A stretch of 37,595 nucleotides of DNA from assembly GCA_017502125.1 (NCBI GenBank), contig JAFVVN010000011.1, positions 1 to 37,595 of the forward strand, written 5' to 3'. The translations under genes were made by a program, and so were the position numbers. Below the pieces are notes generated by a model. That model ran no database searches and was not told the origin of the DNA. It saw only the letters and a program-made list of their open reading frames with translations. Shown one piece after another: positions 7,515 to 16,015 of this stretch; within the stretch, counting starts at the first letter, position 1; each line of letters starts with the position of its first letter. The stretch comes from Bacteroidales bacterium. Lineage in GTDB: Bacteria > Bacteroidota > Bacteroidia > Bacteroidales > UBA932.

Positions 7515-8855
7515 ATGCTCCGCAAGGTAAGTTTCATATTGGCTTCGTTCCTTTGTCTGTCCTTCTTCGGCACATCGCTTTCTGCACAGTCGGAGACGGC
7601 ACCATCCGTGTCTTCCGACACGACTGCCATAATCGGTGTCACCGACAGTCTCGCAGCTGCTCTGCAAGGTGCTTTCGTCGATACTACGGCAGTTGAAAAG
7701 GTACGTGACAGGGGATTTGATGCGACCCGGTATAAGATGATGAAGCGATATACTCCCAAGGACCATCATGCCTTCAAGAACGAGTTCTTTTCCGACAACA
7801 CATTCTATTCTGTGCGTGCTGCCACACAGAAGTTAGGTACAGTGGACTATCCTTTCGGTCTCGTTGCCGGTTTCTCATTCGGAAAATGGCTCCATGAGGA
7901 CCATGCCCTGAGGCTCAACATCTCGCTCGGACACTGGAGCGACAACTTCAATGGAGCTCATATCCATACTGCAGAGGCCTCGGTTTCATATCTCTTCAAT
8001 GTGACATCCTATCTTGGAGGATATAAGCCGACCAGATTCTGTAATCTCTCAGTGGTTGTAGGAGGAGGCTATGCCAACACGGGATATGAAGGTGTCGGTG
8101 GTCAGGCTGGTACCATCCATGCCGGTCTGAATGTGGATATGAAGCTTTCACAATTTATGACCTTCTTCGTGGAGCCGCTTGCCAAGGCTTATTCCAACGG
8201 AATGGCGATTTCCCGTGCAGGAAACTGGCGCTCGTGGCTTTCAGCCTTCGAAGGATCGCTCGGAATGTCTTTCACCACGCCTGTCGAGGAGGTCATCCTG
8301 CCTACGAGAAAGTGGTTCCTTACCACTGTCTTCGGCACCCAGCTCCAGAATTCATTCAATGTGTATGAGGAGATGGGAATCCTCAATTCCCTCGGTGCCC
8401 ATATTAACCTCGGAGCAGGACATTATGTGACCGACTATATGGCTTTCCGTGGAACTCTGTCATATTCCCGTCACAAGTGGGTCCAGTATGATGAGGTTTT
8501 CCTGTACAGCAACTATTTTGCCTTGAGAGTGGAGGCTATGCTCGACCTTGTCGCGGCTTTTGACAAGAATAAGGACAGACCGGCTGTGAGCGTTGTGCTC
8601 CTTCTCGGTCCGGAATTGGGCTATATGCATAAGGATGATTATGGTGAGGAATACCTTGCGGCACCGTACATGGGTCTTGCAGGAGGACTTCAGCTGAAGT
8701 TCGCTCTCGGCAAGAAAGTACGTATGTTCCTGGAGCCTCATTGTTCTCTGGTTCCATACAATGGCATCTCGTATGACAAGACCACTCTGAATGATTATAT
8801 CAACTATTATGACGGTCTCATAAATATGAGTCTGGGTCTTGAAATTGACCTATAA
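7515..8855 (+). CDS. Outer-membrane beta-barrel protein
   Basis: A 446-residue exported protein: signal peptide ending near L-S-A-Q (residue 24), a short low-complexity linker, then a long run of alternating amphipathic strands with aromatic ends. Two similar halves are visible (about residues 105-255 and 265-446), each with G-hydrophobic strands, and the last strand ends M-S-L-G-L-E-I-D-L, a typical outer-membrane terminal strand. It starts 20 bp after the OmpA-like gene and is probably in the same operon. It may be a two-barrel or large-barrel relative of the DUF3575 protein. No specific family can be named. It could anchor or secrete a surface structure. Confidence 0.6.
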   Translation: MLRKVSFILASFLCLSFFGTSLSAQSETAPSVSSDTTAIIGVTDSLAAALQGAFVDTTAVEKVRDRGFDATRYKMMKRYTPKDHHAFKNEFFSDNTFYSVRAATQKLGTVDYPFGLVAGFSFGKWLHEDHALRLNISLGHWSDNFNGAHIHTAEASVSYLFNVTSYLGGYKPTRFCNLSVVVGGGYANTGYEGVGGQAGTIHAGLNVDMKLSQFMTFFVEPLAKAYSNGMAISRAGNWRSWLSAFEGSLGMSFTTPVEEVILPTRKWFLTTVFGTQLQNSFNVYEEMGILNSLGAHINLGAGHYVTDYMAFRGTLSYSRHKWVQYDEVFLYSNYFALRVEAMLDLVAAFDKNKDRPAVSVVLLLGPELGYMHKDDYGEEYLAAPYMGLAGGLQLKFALGKKVRMFLEPHCSLVPYNGISYDKTTLNDYINYYDGLINMSLGLEIDL

Positions 8856-8869
8856 TTTATCTATCTTCG
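8839..8869 (+). promoter_or_regulatory. Possible promoter of purE-purL
   Basis: TTG at 8839-8841 and TATCTTCG at 8862-8869 (one mismatch to TAnnTTTG), 20 bp apart. It overlaps the end of the preceding gene and lies about 40 bp before purE. Confidence 0.45.
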
Positions 8870-8907
8870 CGGCTTGTTCTGAAAAGTAAAATTTTAGAAT
8901 TTAATAT

Positions 8908-9375
8908 ATGAAAGTCGCAATCATTATGGGTTCGACCAGCGACCTTGACATAATGTCGCAGGCGATCAATGTTCTCGAAGGTTTCGGAGTGGAAGTCGTT
9001 AAAAGGGTGATCAGCGCCCACAGGACTCCTGACCTTATGTGTGAGTTCGCAAAATCAGCAAAGTCGGAAGGAATCGGTGTCATCATCGCCGGAGCAGGTG
9101 GAGCTGCTCATGTGGCAGGTGTGGTGGCAGGTATGACCACTGTTCCTGTGATCGGAGTGCCGATCCAGACCAAGGCTCTCGGGGGAATGGATTCCCTTCT
9201 TTCCATAGTTCAGATGCCGGCAGGCATTCCTGTGGCCACCATGGCCATCAACGGAGCCAGGAATGCCGGTCTCTTCGCAGCTCAGATCCTTGCTTTGACC
9301 GATGAGGCTCTTGCAGCGAAACTCGATGCTTTCAGGGCCGAGCAGACACAGAAAGTTCTTGACGCAACTATCTAA
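8908..9375 (+). CDS. purE: N5-carboxyaminoimidazole ribonucleotide mutase / AIR carboxylase
   Basis: Cytoplasmic enzyme of de novo purine synthesis, forming CAIR (4-carboxy-AIR). The 155 residues match the usual PurE core length. Visible motifs: M-G-S-T-S-D (7-12), S-A-H-R-T-P (36-41) with the catalytic His38, G-A-G-G-A-A-H (62-68), and the [10 protein letters not shown] block. Bacterial class I enzymes use N5-CAIR made by PurK. Class II enzymes use AIR and CO2 directly. I cannot assign the class with confidence, and no purK is in the window. It is 5 bp upstream of purL, so the two are co-transcribed. Confidence 0.93.
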   Translation: MKVAIIMGSTSDLDIMSQAINVLEGFGVEVVKRVISAHRTPDLMCEFAKSAKSEGIGVIIAGAGGAAHVAGVVAGMTTVPVIGVPIQTKALGGMDSLLSIVQMPAGIPVATMAINGARNAGLFAAQILALTDEALAAKLDAFRAEQTQKVLDATI

Positions 9376-9380
9376 GATAT

Positions 9381-12300
9381 ATGGCAAACTATCGCATTTA
9401 CGTAGAAAAATATCCTGAATTTCAGGTGGAGGCACGCAGCCTTCTGAGTGAGTTGAACGAGAATCTTCAGCTCAGCCTCGGATCGCTGCGTCTGCTTAAT
9501 GTATACGACCTCTTCGACTTTTCGAAGGAACTTCTTGAGAAGAGCCGCTACAGCGTGTTCGGAGAGATCGTGACAGACAGTGTGACAGACGAATGTGACC
9601 TGTCAGGTGTAAAATATATTGCCGTGGAGTACCTTCCGGGGCAGTTCGACCAGCGCGCAGCTTCGGCAGTGGACTGCGTCCGTCTCATCGATCCTTCAGC
9701 CAAGGTGAGCATCAAGAGTTCGAAGCTTATCATTCTTCCGGGCGATACGTCTGAGGAGGTGATGGCGAAGATCAGGAAGTATTATATCAATGCCGTGGAG
9801 TCTCGCGAGAAGGATCTTGCAAGGCTTACAGCTCTGGAACAGCCTGAAGTGGCTCCAGTGCCGGTGCTTGAGGGACTTACAGCTCTGAAGGAGGAGGAAC
9901 TTGCTCCATATTGCCGTAAGATGGGTCTTGCCATGAATGCGGATGACCTCCGCGAAGTGGTCAACTACTTCAGGAAAGAGGGACGTGATCCGTCTGAGAC
10001 CGAGCTCCGTATCCTGGACACCTACTGGAGTGACCATTGCCGTCACACCACCTTCACCACAGAACTCGAGGATATTGAGGTGGAGGAGTCTTTCCTCAAG
10101 GAGGAGATTGACGGAACCCTTAACCTCTATATGAAGATTCGTAAGGAACTTGGCCGCGAACATAAGGGTGTGAACCTTATGGATATGGCCACTGTGGGAG
10201 CGCGATATCTCAAATCCAAGGGACTGCTCGATGACATGGAGGTCAGCGAAGAAAACAATGCATGCAGCATATATGTGGACGTGGACATCGTGGACGATGA
10301 AGGGGAGATGACCACAGAGAAGTGGCTTCTTCAGTTCAAGAACGAGACCCACAACCATCCGACTGAGATCGAGCCTTTCGGAGGAGCTGCGACATGTCTC
10401 GGAGGTGCAATCCGTGACCCTCTTTCAGGCCGTGCATATGTGTATCAGGCAATGCGTGTGACCGGTGCAGGTGACATATATCTTCCTGTTGCTGACACTA
10501 TTCCTGGCAAGCTGCCGCAGAGCATCATCTCACGTAAGGCTGCCCATGGATATTCGAGCTACGGAAACCAGATCGGTCTTGCTACGACCCATGTCCGTGA
10601 GGTGTATCACGAGGGCTATGTCGCCAAGCGTCTTGAGGTCGGCGCAGTTGTAGGTGCCGTGAAGGCAGACAGCGTACGCCGTGAGAGCCCGGCTCCCGGA
10701 GATGTGGTCCTTCTGATGGGAGGCCGCACAGGACGAGACGGTGTCGGTGGCGCTACAGGTTCTTCAAAGGAACACACAGAGGAGTCTCTCGAGACTTGCG
10801 GAAGTGAGGTTCAGAAGGGTAATGCACCAGAGGAGAGAAAGCTCCAGAGGCTTTTCCGTCGTCCTGAGGTGACCCGACTCATCAAGAAATCAAATGACTT
10901 TGGAGCCGGCGGTGTCAGCGTGGCTATCGGTGAGCTGACAGACGGTCTCGACATATATCTGGACAGGGTTCCGGTGAAATATAATGGTCTCAATTCCACA
11001 GAACTTGCAATCAGCGAGTCCCAGGAGCGTATGTCCGTGGTCATTGAGGCTAAGGACAAGGATGCTATGATGGCATACTGTGCGAGTGAGAATGTGGAGG
11101 TGACTCATGTTGCTGATGTCACTGACCGGGGACGTATGCGTATGTTCCAGGGTGACAGGATTGTAGTGGATCTTTCACGTGAGTTCATAGACAGTGCGGG
11201 AGCCAGACATTATGCAAAGGCCACTGTGGGTGCGGTCGAGGAGAAAAATCCGTTTGAGCGTACAGTCGAGGGTGAAGACCTGAAGGCAAAGGTATACAGC
11301 AACCTTCAGGATCCGAATGTGACTTCTCAGAAGGGTCTGATCGAGATGTTCGACTCGACGATCGGACGTTCTACTGTCCTCATGCCGTTCGGAGGCATGC
11401 TCCAGTCCACCGAGACTCAGGTTTCCGTTCAGAAACTTCCTGCAGACGGCTACACCGACACAGCCTCCATCATGGCGTTCGGATATAATCCGTTCATCGC
11501 AAGCTGGAGCCCATACCATGGTGCGGCATACTCGGTTGTGGAGGCTTGCTCAAAGGTTGTTGCAGCGGGAGCGTCTTATGAGAAGATGCGTTTTTCATAT
11601 CAGGAATATTTCGAGCGTATGACAGACCGCAGGTCATGGGGCAAGCCGCTTTCGGCTCTGCTCGGTGCCCTCAAGATGCAGGTTGAGTTCGGTCTTCCGT
11701 CCATCGGTGGAAAGGACTCCATGAGCGGAACCTTCGAGAACATCAATGTGCCGCCGATGCTCATGGCCTTCGGTATCACCACTGTGGATGCCGGACAGGT
11801 GATCTCTCCGGAACTGAAGTATGAAGGCAACAAGCTCTATCTGATCAAGCACACTCCTCTTGCCAACCATATGCCGGATGTGGAGCAGCTCAAGAGCAAC
11901 TGGAAATTCATCCACGAGCAGGTTCAGGCAGAGAATATTGTCTCAGGTTATGCCCTCGGATTCGGAGGTCTTGCTGAGGCAATCTGCAAGATGTCATTCG
12001 GTAACGGTCTTGACGCTAAGATCACATATGACGAGAAGGAACTTTTCAATTACGGATACGGCTCCATCCTCGTCGAGTCTGAGAACGAACTGAACCACCC
12101 TTCTGCAGTCCTTGTGGGTGAGGTGACGGACGGAGAAGACAGCGAGCTGACAATCAATGGAGTACGTTTCGATATCTTCGATCTTATGGATGTCAACTCG
12201 GCTAAGTTCGCTCAGGTATACCCTGATACTGCCGAGGCTTATAACAAGGCCGTAGCTCCTGCCGGACTTGAAGGCGTGAAGCCGTTCAAGGCTAAGAAGG

Positions 12301-13139
12301 CTGAGCTCAGATATAAGGGAGAACCGGTGGAAAAACCTATAGCTTATCTCCCTGTGTTCCCGGGTACCAACTGCGACTACGATTCAGCCAAGGCCTGGAG
12401 AAATGCAGGTGCGGAAGTCCGCATGAGCGTGTTCTGCAACCTCACGGAGGATGATATCTTCCGTTCTATCGCCGAAATGAAGAGGAATATAGACGAGTGT
12501 CACATCCTTATGCTCAGCGGTGGATTCTCTGCGGGTGACGAACCTGACGGAAGCGGAAAGTTCATTGCAAATGTGTTGAATAACAAGGATATAGCGGATG
12601 CAATTCACGCCCTTATCGACCGTGGAGGTCTGATTCTGGGTATATGCAACGGATTCCAGGCTCTCGTGAAGTCAGGTCTCCTTCCATATGGCCGTCTGGG
12701 TCAGGTGACGAAGGAGAGCCCTACTCTCTTCCGCAATGACATCAACCGCCATATCTCGCAGATGGTGACCACGAGAGTGTCTACAACCAACTCTCCTTGG
12801 CTTGCCGGCTTTGCTGTGGGAGACCTGCATACAATTGCTGTGAGTCACGGTGAGGGTAAATTCGTCGTCAATGAGGAACTGGCTCGTGAACTCTTTGCCA
12901 ACGGCCAGGTGGCCTTCCAGTATGTGGATCCGCTTGAGGAGGAGGTGACGATGGAGTCTCCATACAATCCTAACGGTTCATATTACGGAATCGAGGGTAT
13001 CATCAGCCGCAACGGTCAGATTCTTGGAAAGATGGGACATACAGAGCGTTATGAGGAGAATCTCTTCAAGAATATAATGGATGAAGGACTGGAGCAGCCT
13101 CTCTTCATCAATGCAGTTGAGTATTTCAGAGGTAATTAA
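9381..13139 (+). CDS. purL: Phosphoribosylformylglycinamidine synthase, single-chain
   Basis: Converts FGAR, glutamine and ATP to FGAM, the fourth step of purine synthesis. At 1252 residues it is the large single-chain type, with an N-terminal PurS-like domain, the two-part synthetase, and a C-terminal glutaminase domain from about residue 988. The synthetase shows S-D-H-C-R-H-T-T-F near 215-223 and N-E-T-H-N-H-P-T near 320. The glutaminase is intact: G-I-C-N-G-F-Q with nucleophile Cys1089, and H-x-E at His1220/Glu1222. This intact glutaminase contrasts with the one in GuaA further along. The ATG at 9381 follows purE by 5 bp. Confidence 0.95.
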   Translation: MANYRIYVEKYPEFQVEARSLLSELNENLQLSLGSLRLLNVYDLFDFSKELLEKSRYSVFGEIVTDSVTDECDLSGVKYIAVEYLPGQFDQRAASAVDCVRLIDPSAKVSIKSSKLIILPGDTSEEVMAKIRKYYINAVESREKDLARLTALEQPEVAPVPVLEGLTALKEEELAPYCRKMGLAMNADDLREVVNYFRKEGRDPSETELRILDTYWSDHCRHTTFTTELEDIEVEESFLKEEIDGTLNLYMKIRKELGREHKGVNLMDMATVGARYLKSKGLLDDMEVSEENNACSIYVDVDIVDDEGEMTTEKWLLQFKNETHNHPTEIEPFGGAATCLGGAIRDPLSGRAYVYQAMRVTGAGDIYLPVADTIPGKLPQSIISRKAAHGYSSYGNQIGLATTHVREVYHEGYVAKRLEVGAVVGAVKADSVRRESPAPGDVVLLMGGRTGRDGVGGATGSSKEHTEESLETCGSEVQKGNAPEERKLQRLFRRPEVTRLIKKSNDFGAGGVSVAIGELTDGLDIYLDRVPVKYNGLNSTELAISESQERMSVVIEAKDKDAMMAYCASENVEVTHVADVTDRGRMRMFQGDRIVVDLSREFIDSAGARHYAKATVGAVEEKNPFERTVEGEDLKAKVYSNLQDPNVTSQKGLIEMFDSTIGRSTVLMPFGGMLQSTETQVSVQKLPADGYTDTASIMAFGYNPFIASWSPYHGAAYSVVEACSKVVAAGASYEKMRFSYQEYFERMTDRRSWGKPLSALLGALKMQVEFGLPSIGGKDSMSGTFENINVPPMLMAFGITTVDAGQVISPELKYEGNKLYLIKHTPLANHMPDVEQLKSNWKFIHEQVQAENIVSGYALGFGGLAEAICKMSFGNGLDAKITYDEKELFNYGYGSILVESENELNHPSAVLVGEVTDGEDSELTINGVRFDIFDLMDVNSAKFAQVYPDTAEAYNKAVAPAGLEGVKPFKAKKAELRYKGEPVEKPIAYLPVFPGTNCDYDSAKAWRNAGAEVRMSVFCNLTEDDIFRSIAEMKRNIDECHILMLSGGFSAGDEPDGSGKFIANVLNNKDIADAIHALIDRGGLILGICNGFQALVKSGLLPYGRLGQVTKESPTLFRNDINRHISQMVTTRVSTTNSPWLAGFAVGDLHTIAVSHGEGKFVVNEELARELFANGQVAFQYVDPLEEEVTMESPYNPNGSYYGIEGIISRNGQILGKMGHTERYEENLFKNIMDEGLEQPLFINAVEYFRGN

Positions 13140-13147
13140 GAGTTATG

Positions 13148-13180
13148 GGAGGGAAGGGAAAAACTAAATCTCTTCCCTCC
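13148..13180 (+). other. Hairpin between purL and purF
   Basis: GGAGGGAAGGGA (13148-13159) pairs with TCTCTTCCCTCC (13169-13180) over 12 positions, one of them a G-U pair, with a 9-base A-rich loop. No T-tract follows, so it is not a classical terminator. It could stabilise the purEL message or reduce read-through into purF. No promoter of the TAnnTTTG type is clear in the 105-bp gap. Confidence 0.5.
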
Positions 13181-13244
13181 TATCACTTCAGATCAATGAA
13201 GATCGGTTTGGTGGGAGTAAACGTGGATGGAAATATTTTAGGTT

Positions 13245-14642
13245 ATGTGTAAGTGTAATAAATGTTATAGGGATGGCAAGCTGCATCATGAGTGTGGTGT
13301 GCTTGGTATATATGGCGTCCCGGATGCTGCAAATCTGGCATACTACGGTCTTCATACCCTGCAGCACAGAGGGCAGCAGGGATGTGGTATAGTAACTGTG
13401 GATTCTGAAGGTCAGTTCCATCGGGTCAAGGGTGACGGTCTGGTTACAGAGGTCTTCAATGAACAGAAGATGGGTCTCCTGCCTGGAATGATGGCCATCG
13501 GTCATGTGCGTTACAGCAATGCCGGATGCAAGGGAACGGAGAATATCCAGCCTTTCCTTTTCCATCATAATTCGGGTGATTTCGCTCTGGCTAACAATGG
13601 GCAGGTGGTGAATTACAACCAGTTGCGTCAGAGTCTTGAGGACAGGGGAAGTCTGTTCCAGTCTTCGTCTGATGCTGAGGTCCTCGCGCATCTGATCAAG
13701 AAACAGGGTGTGGACAGGAGTCTGCCTCGTATCCATGCTCTCAAGGATGCCCTGAACCAGATTGACGGAGCCTTTGCCTTTGTGGTGATGACCGGAAGAC
13801 GCATTTATGCATGCCGTGACAAGTACGGATTTCATCCTCTGGCCATCGGCAAGTTGGAGAAGGGATATGTTGTGGCGAGCGAGACCTGTGCATTCGACGT
13901 GCTGGGAGCTGAGTATATACGTGATGTCGAGCCTGGCGAAATCGTGACCATCGACCATCATGGCATCCGCAGCCAGTTCTATGCCGAGCCGGAAAGACAT
14001 GCCATGTGCGCCATGGAGTTTGTATATTTTGCCCGTCCGGACAGCGATATAGAAGGATGCAATGTGCACAATTACCGCAAGGAGTCCGGAAAAATCCTTT
14101 TCCGGGAATCTCCGGTGGATGCGGATATCGTGATCGGTGTTCCTGATTCGAGCCTTTCTGCAGCCCAAGGTTATGCTGAGGCAAGCGGACTGCCATATGA
14201 GATGGGACTCATAAAGAGTAAATATGTGGGACGAACCTTCATCCAGCCGACTCAGGCAATGCGTGAGAAGGGTGTGAAGATGAAGCTTTCTCCTGTAAAG
14301 ACAATCGTCAAGGGCAAGAGGGTAGTGCTGGTGGATGATTCCATAGTGCGCGGAACCACATCTCTGAAGATCGTGAAGATGCTTCGTGAGGCTGGGGCGA
14401 CCGAGGTGCATGTCCGCATTGCAAGTGCTCCGCTTAAATATACCTGCTATTATGGAGTTGATATCCACACACCTGAGGAACTCATCAGTTCCAGCCATGA
14501 TGTGGACGAGGTGTGCAGGATGATTGAAGCGGATTCTCTGGCCTTCCTCTCTCATAAGGGAATGCTTGATGCCGGTCATCGCGATGATCTTTGTCTGGCC
14601 TGCTTCAACAATCAATATCCGACAGACCTTTACAATGAATAG
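13245..14642 (+). CDS. purF: Amidophosphoribosyltransferase (Fe-S, Bacillus type)
   Basis: First committed step of purine synthesis: PRPP and glutamine to phosphoribosylamine. The 465 residues include an N-terminal Ntn-hydrolase glutaminase whose nucleophile should be Cys17 (H-E-C-G-V-L-G-I), so the first 16 residues act as a propeptide. Further support is Q-H-R-G-Q-Q-G near 40 and the PRPP loop V-L-V-D-D-S-I-V-R-G-T-T. Four cysteines in the contexts C-A-M-E-F-V-Y-F-A-R-P, C-Y-Y-G-V-D-I and C-L-A-C-F match the [4Fe-4S] ligands of the Bacillus-type enzyme. The propeptide is odd: it begins M-C-K-C-N-K-C. ATG 13245 is the only sensible start. A terminator follows directly. Confidence 0.95.
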   Translation: MCKCNKCYRDGKLHHECGVLGIYGVPDAANLAYYGLHTLQHRGQQGCGIVTVDSEGQFHRVKGDGLVTEVFNEQKMGLLPGMMAIGHVRYSNAGCKGTENIQPFLFHHNSGDFALANNGQVVNYNQLRQSLEDRGSLFQSSSDAEVLAHLIKKQGVDRSLPRIHALKDALNQIDGAFAFVVMTGRRIYACRDKYGFHPLAIGKLEKGYVVASETCAFDVLGAEYIRDVEPGEIVTIDHHGIRSQFYAEPERHAMCAMEFVYFARPDSDIEGCNVHNYRKESGKILFRESPVDADIVIGVPDSSLSAAQGYAEASGLPYEMGLIKSKYVGRTFIQPTQAMREKGVKMKLSPVKTIVKGKRVVLVDDSIVRGTTSLKIVKMLREAGATEVHVRIASAPLKYTCYYGVDIHTPEELISSSHDVDEVCRMIEADSLAFLSHKGMLDAGHRDDLCLACFNNQYPTDLYNE

Positions 14643-14648
14643 ATAATC

Positions 14649-14674
14649 AGGGGGCTCCGGCCCCCTTGTTTTTT
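14649..14674 (+). terminator. Intrinsic terminator after purF
   Basis: A 7-bp GC-rich stem (14649-14655 with 14660-14666) with loop TCCG, followed by TTGTTTTTT. It lies 7 bp past the purF stop codon and only a few bases before the next gene. Confidence 0.88.
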
Positions 14675-14679
14675 GAGAA

Positions 14680-15693
14680 ATGGATATAAGGAAGACAATC
14701 AAGGAGTGGATTCTGCCTATCGCTATGGTCAGCGGGGCATCTCTATACCTTATCTATCATATATTGCCGGCCGAGGTGCATAAGGCAGGACCCTTTCTGG
14801 CATCTGCAGTCGGAGTGATACAGCCCTTGCTTATCTTCGGCATGCTGTTCCTGACGTTCTGCAGAATCGAACCGAAGGATCTGAAACCGCATAGATGGCA
14901 TTGGTGGCTGCTGCTGATCCAGGGCGGTCTCTTTGCCGGTCTTGGAGGCCTTGCCTTGCTGATTCTCCGCTATATGCCCTGGGCTCATGACCATGTGGTG
15001 CTGATTGAGAGTGCCATGCTCTGCTTCATATGTCCCACAGCAACAGCCGCGGCTGTCGTCACCCGTAAACTCGGTGGTGATATTCCGGGAATCACGACCT
15101 ATATAATCCTCATAAATCTTCTTGCCGCCGTCCTTGTCCCTCTGGTGGTCCCTTTGATCCAGCCCATGGCGGGACTCGGCTTCTGGGAAGCATTCAGCCT
15201 CATCCTGGCGAAGGTTCTTCCGCTTCTGATGCTTCCCTGCCTGTGTGCATGGCTGGTCAGATACCTCCTACCTTCCCTGCATAGGCGGCTTCTGGAAAAG
15301 GAGGACCTTGCATTTCATCTGTGGGTTGTGGCCCTTACACTTGCCATTGCAGTCACAACCAAGTCCATCGTCAGAAGCCATATGCCTTGGACCACGATTC
15401 TGTCAATCTCGGCGGTCTCGCTGCTCTGCTGTGCCTTCCAGTTCGCTGCCGGAAGGTATGTGGGCAGCCGTTACCGTCCCCGTCGTCCGCTTTCAGCCGA
15501 AGCCGAGGCCCGTGCCAGAGAGATCAGAAAGGTGACGGCCGGTCAGTCGCTCGGTCAGAAGAACACTGTCTTTGCAATATGGATGGGATACACCTTCCTC
15601 ACTCCCGAAACTGCCATTGTCGGAGGTCTCTACAGCATCTGGCACAATCTCTACAATTCCTGGCAGCTGCGTCGTGCCAGCCACCAGGCTTGA
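14680..15693 (+). CDS. BASS-family (bile acid:Na+ symporter-like) transporter
   Basis: A 337-residue integral membrane protein with about nine or ten hydrophobic helices. It resembles the bile acid:sodium symporter superfamily (PF01758 type): C-P-T-A-T-A-A-A-V-V-T-R near residue 113, and a C-terminal G-Q-K-N-T-V-F-A-I-W helix followed by T-P-E-T-A-I-V-G-G-L-Y. Prokaryotic members carry organic acids, pantoate, bile acids and others, and the substrate cannot be read from sequence. It sits between purF and purM on the same strand but directly behind the purF terminator. The start ATG 14680 overlaps no other gene. No separate promoter is visible, so it may depend on read-through. A link to purine metabolism is only positional. 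Confidence 0.75.
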   Translation: MDIRKTIKEWILPIAMVSGASLYLIYHILPAEVHKAGPFLASAVGVIQPLLIFGMLFLTFCRIEPKDLKPHRWHWWLLLIQGGLFAGLGGLALLILRYMPWAHDHVVLIESAMLCFICPTATAAAVVTRKLGGDIPGITTYIILINLLAAVLVPLVVPLIQPMAGLGFWEAFSLILAKVLPLLMLPCLCAWLVRYLLPSLHRRLLEKEDLAFHLWVVALTLAIAVTTKSIVRSHMPWTTILSISAVSLLCCAFQFAAGRYVGSRYRPRRPLSAEAEARAREIRKVTAGQSLGQKNTVFAIWMGYTFLTPETAIVGGLYSIWHNLYNSWQLRRASHQA

Positions 15694-15982
15694 TTTGGCT
15701 TTCGTCATGCCTCAATTGCGACCCCCGGTTTTGCAGTTCACTCATCAAAAGTCCTCTCCACTGTAAACGCTCAACCCTCTGTCACTCAGCATGTTATGCT
15801 TAATCGCCTGCTCCATTGGCCGCAGGCGATTTCGGTTAACTGCCTGGAAGCAAGGTGGTTATAGTGGAGAGTTTTAGGTCGGGTGAAGTGGCTGGTTGCG
15901 AAGTCGGGTGAGGTGGGAGGAGAGAAGGAGGATAAAGAGACATCATCCTCTCATGGCAGGTTCAGGATTTGCTGAAAATTGT
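15694..15982. other. Intergenic region with nested inverted repeats upstream of purM
   Basis: No gene is seen here. CTCTCCACT (15754-15762) and AGTGGAGAG (15863-15871) form an outer inverted pair around the second copy of the hairpin element. Beyond it are two copies of GTCGGGTGARGTGG (15878-15891 and 15903-15916) and a purine-rich stretch to about 15948. No terminator with a T-tract was found for the transporter gene. Confidence 0.6.
15777..15856. repeat. Hairpin element, copy B
   Basis: AATCGCCTGC (15802-15811) and GCAGGCGATT (15822-15831) form a 10-bp stem with a 10-base loop. GTTA (15793-15796) and TAAC (15837-15840) can extend it. The order CTGTC - CAGCA - TA.GCT - AATCGCCTGC - loop - GCAGGCGATTT - TAACTGC - AAGGTG parallels copy A at 3940-4016, indicating common origin. 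Confidence 0.7.
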
Positions 15983-15990
15983 TATATTTG
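15983..15990 (+). promoter_or_regulatory. -7 box of the purM-purH-purD-folD operon
   Basis: TATATTTG is a perfect match to TAnnTTTG, 25 bp before the purM start codon. A good -33 element at the usual distance is not evident. Confidence 0.65.
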
Positions 15991-16015
15991 CAGAATATTG
16001 TAATCAAGACCTGTT

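Noticed and set aside
13188-14702. 504-codon open frame antisense to purF
   Set aside because: It is a shadow of purF caused by codon bias. The translation is His/Ser/Leu-rich without motifs, while purF on the other strand has all its active-site residues.
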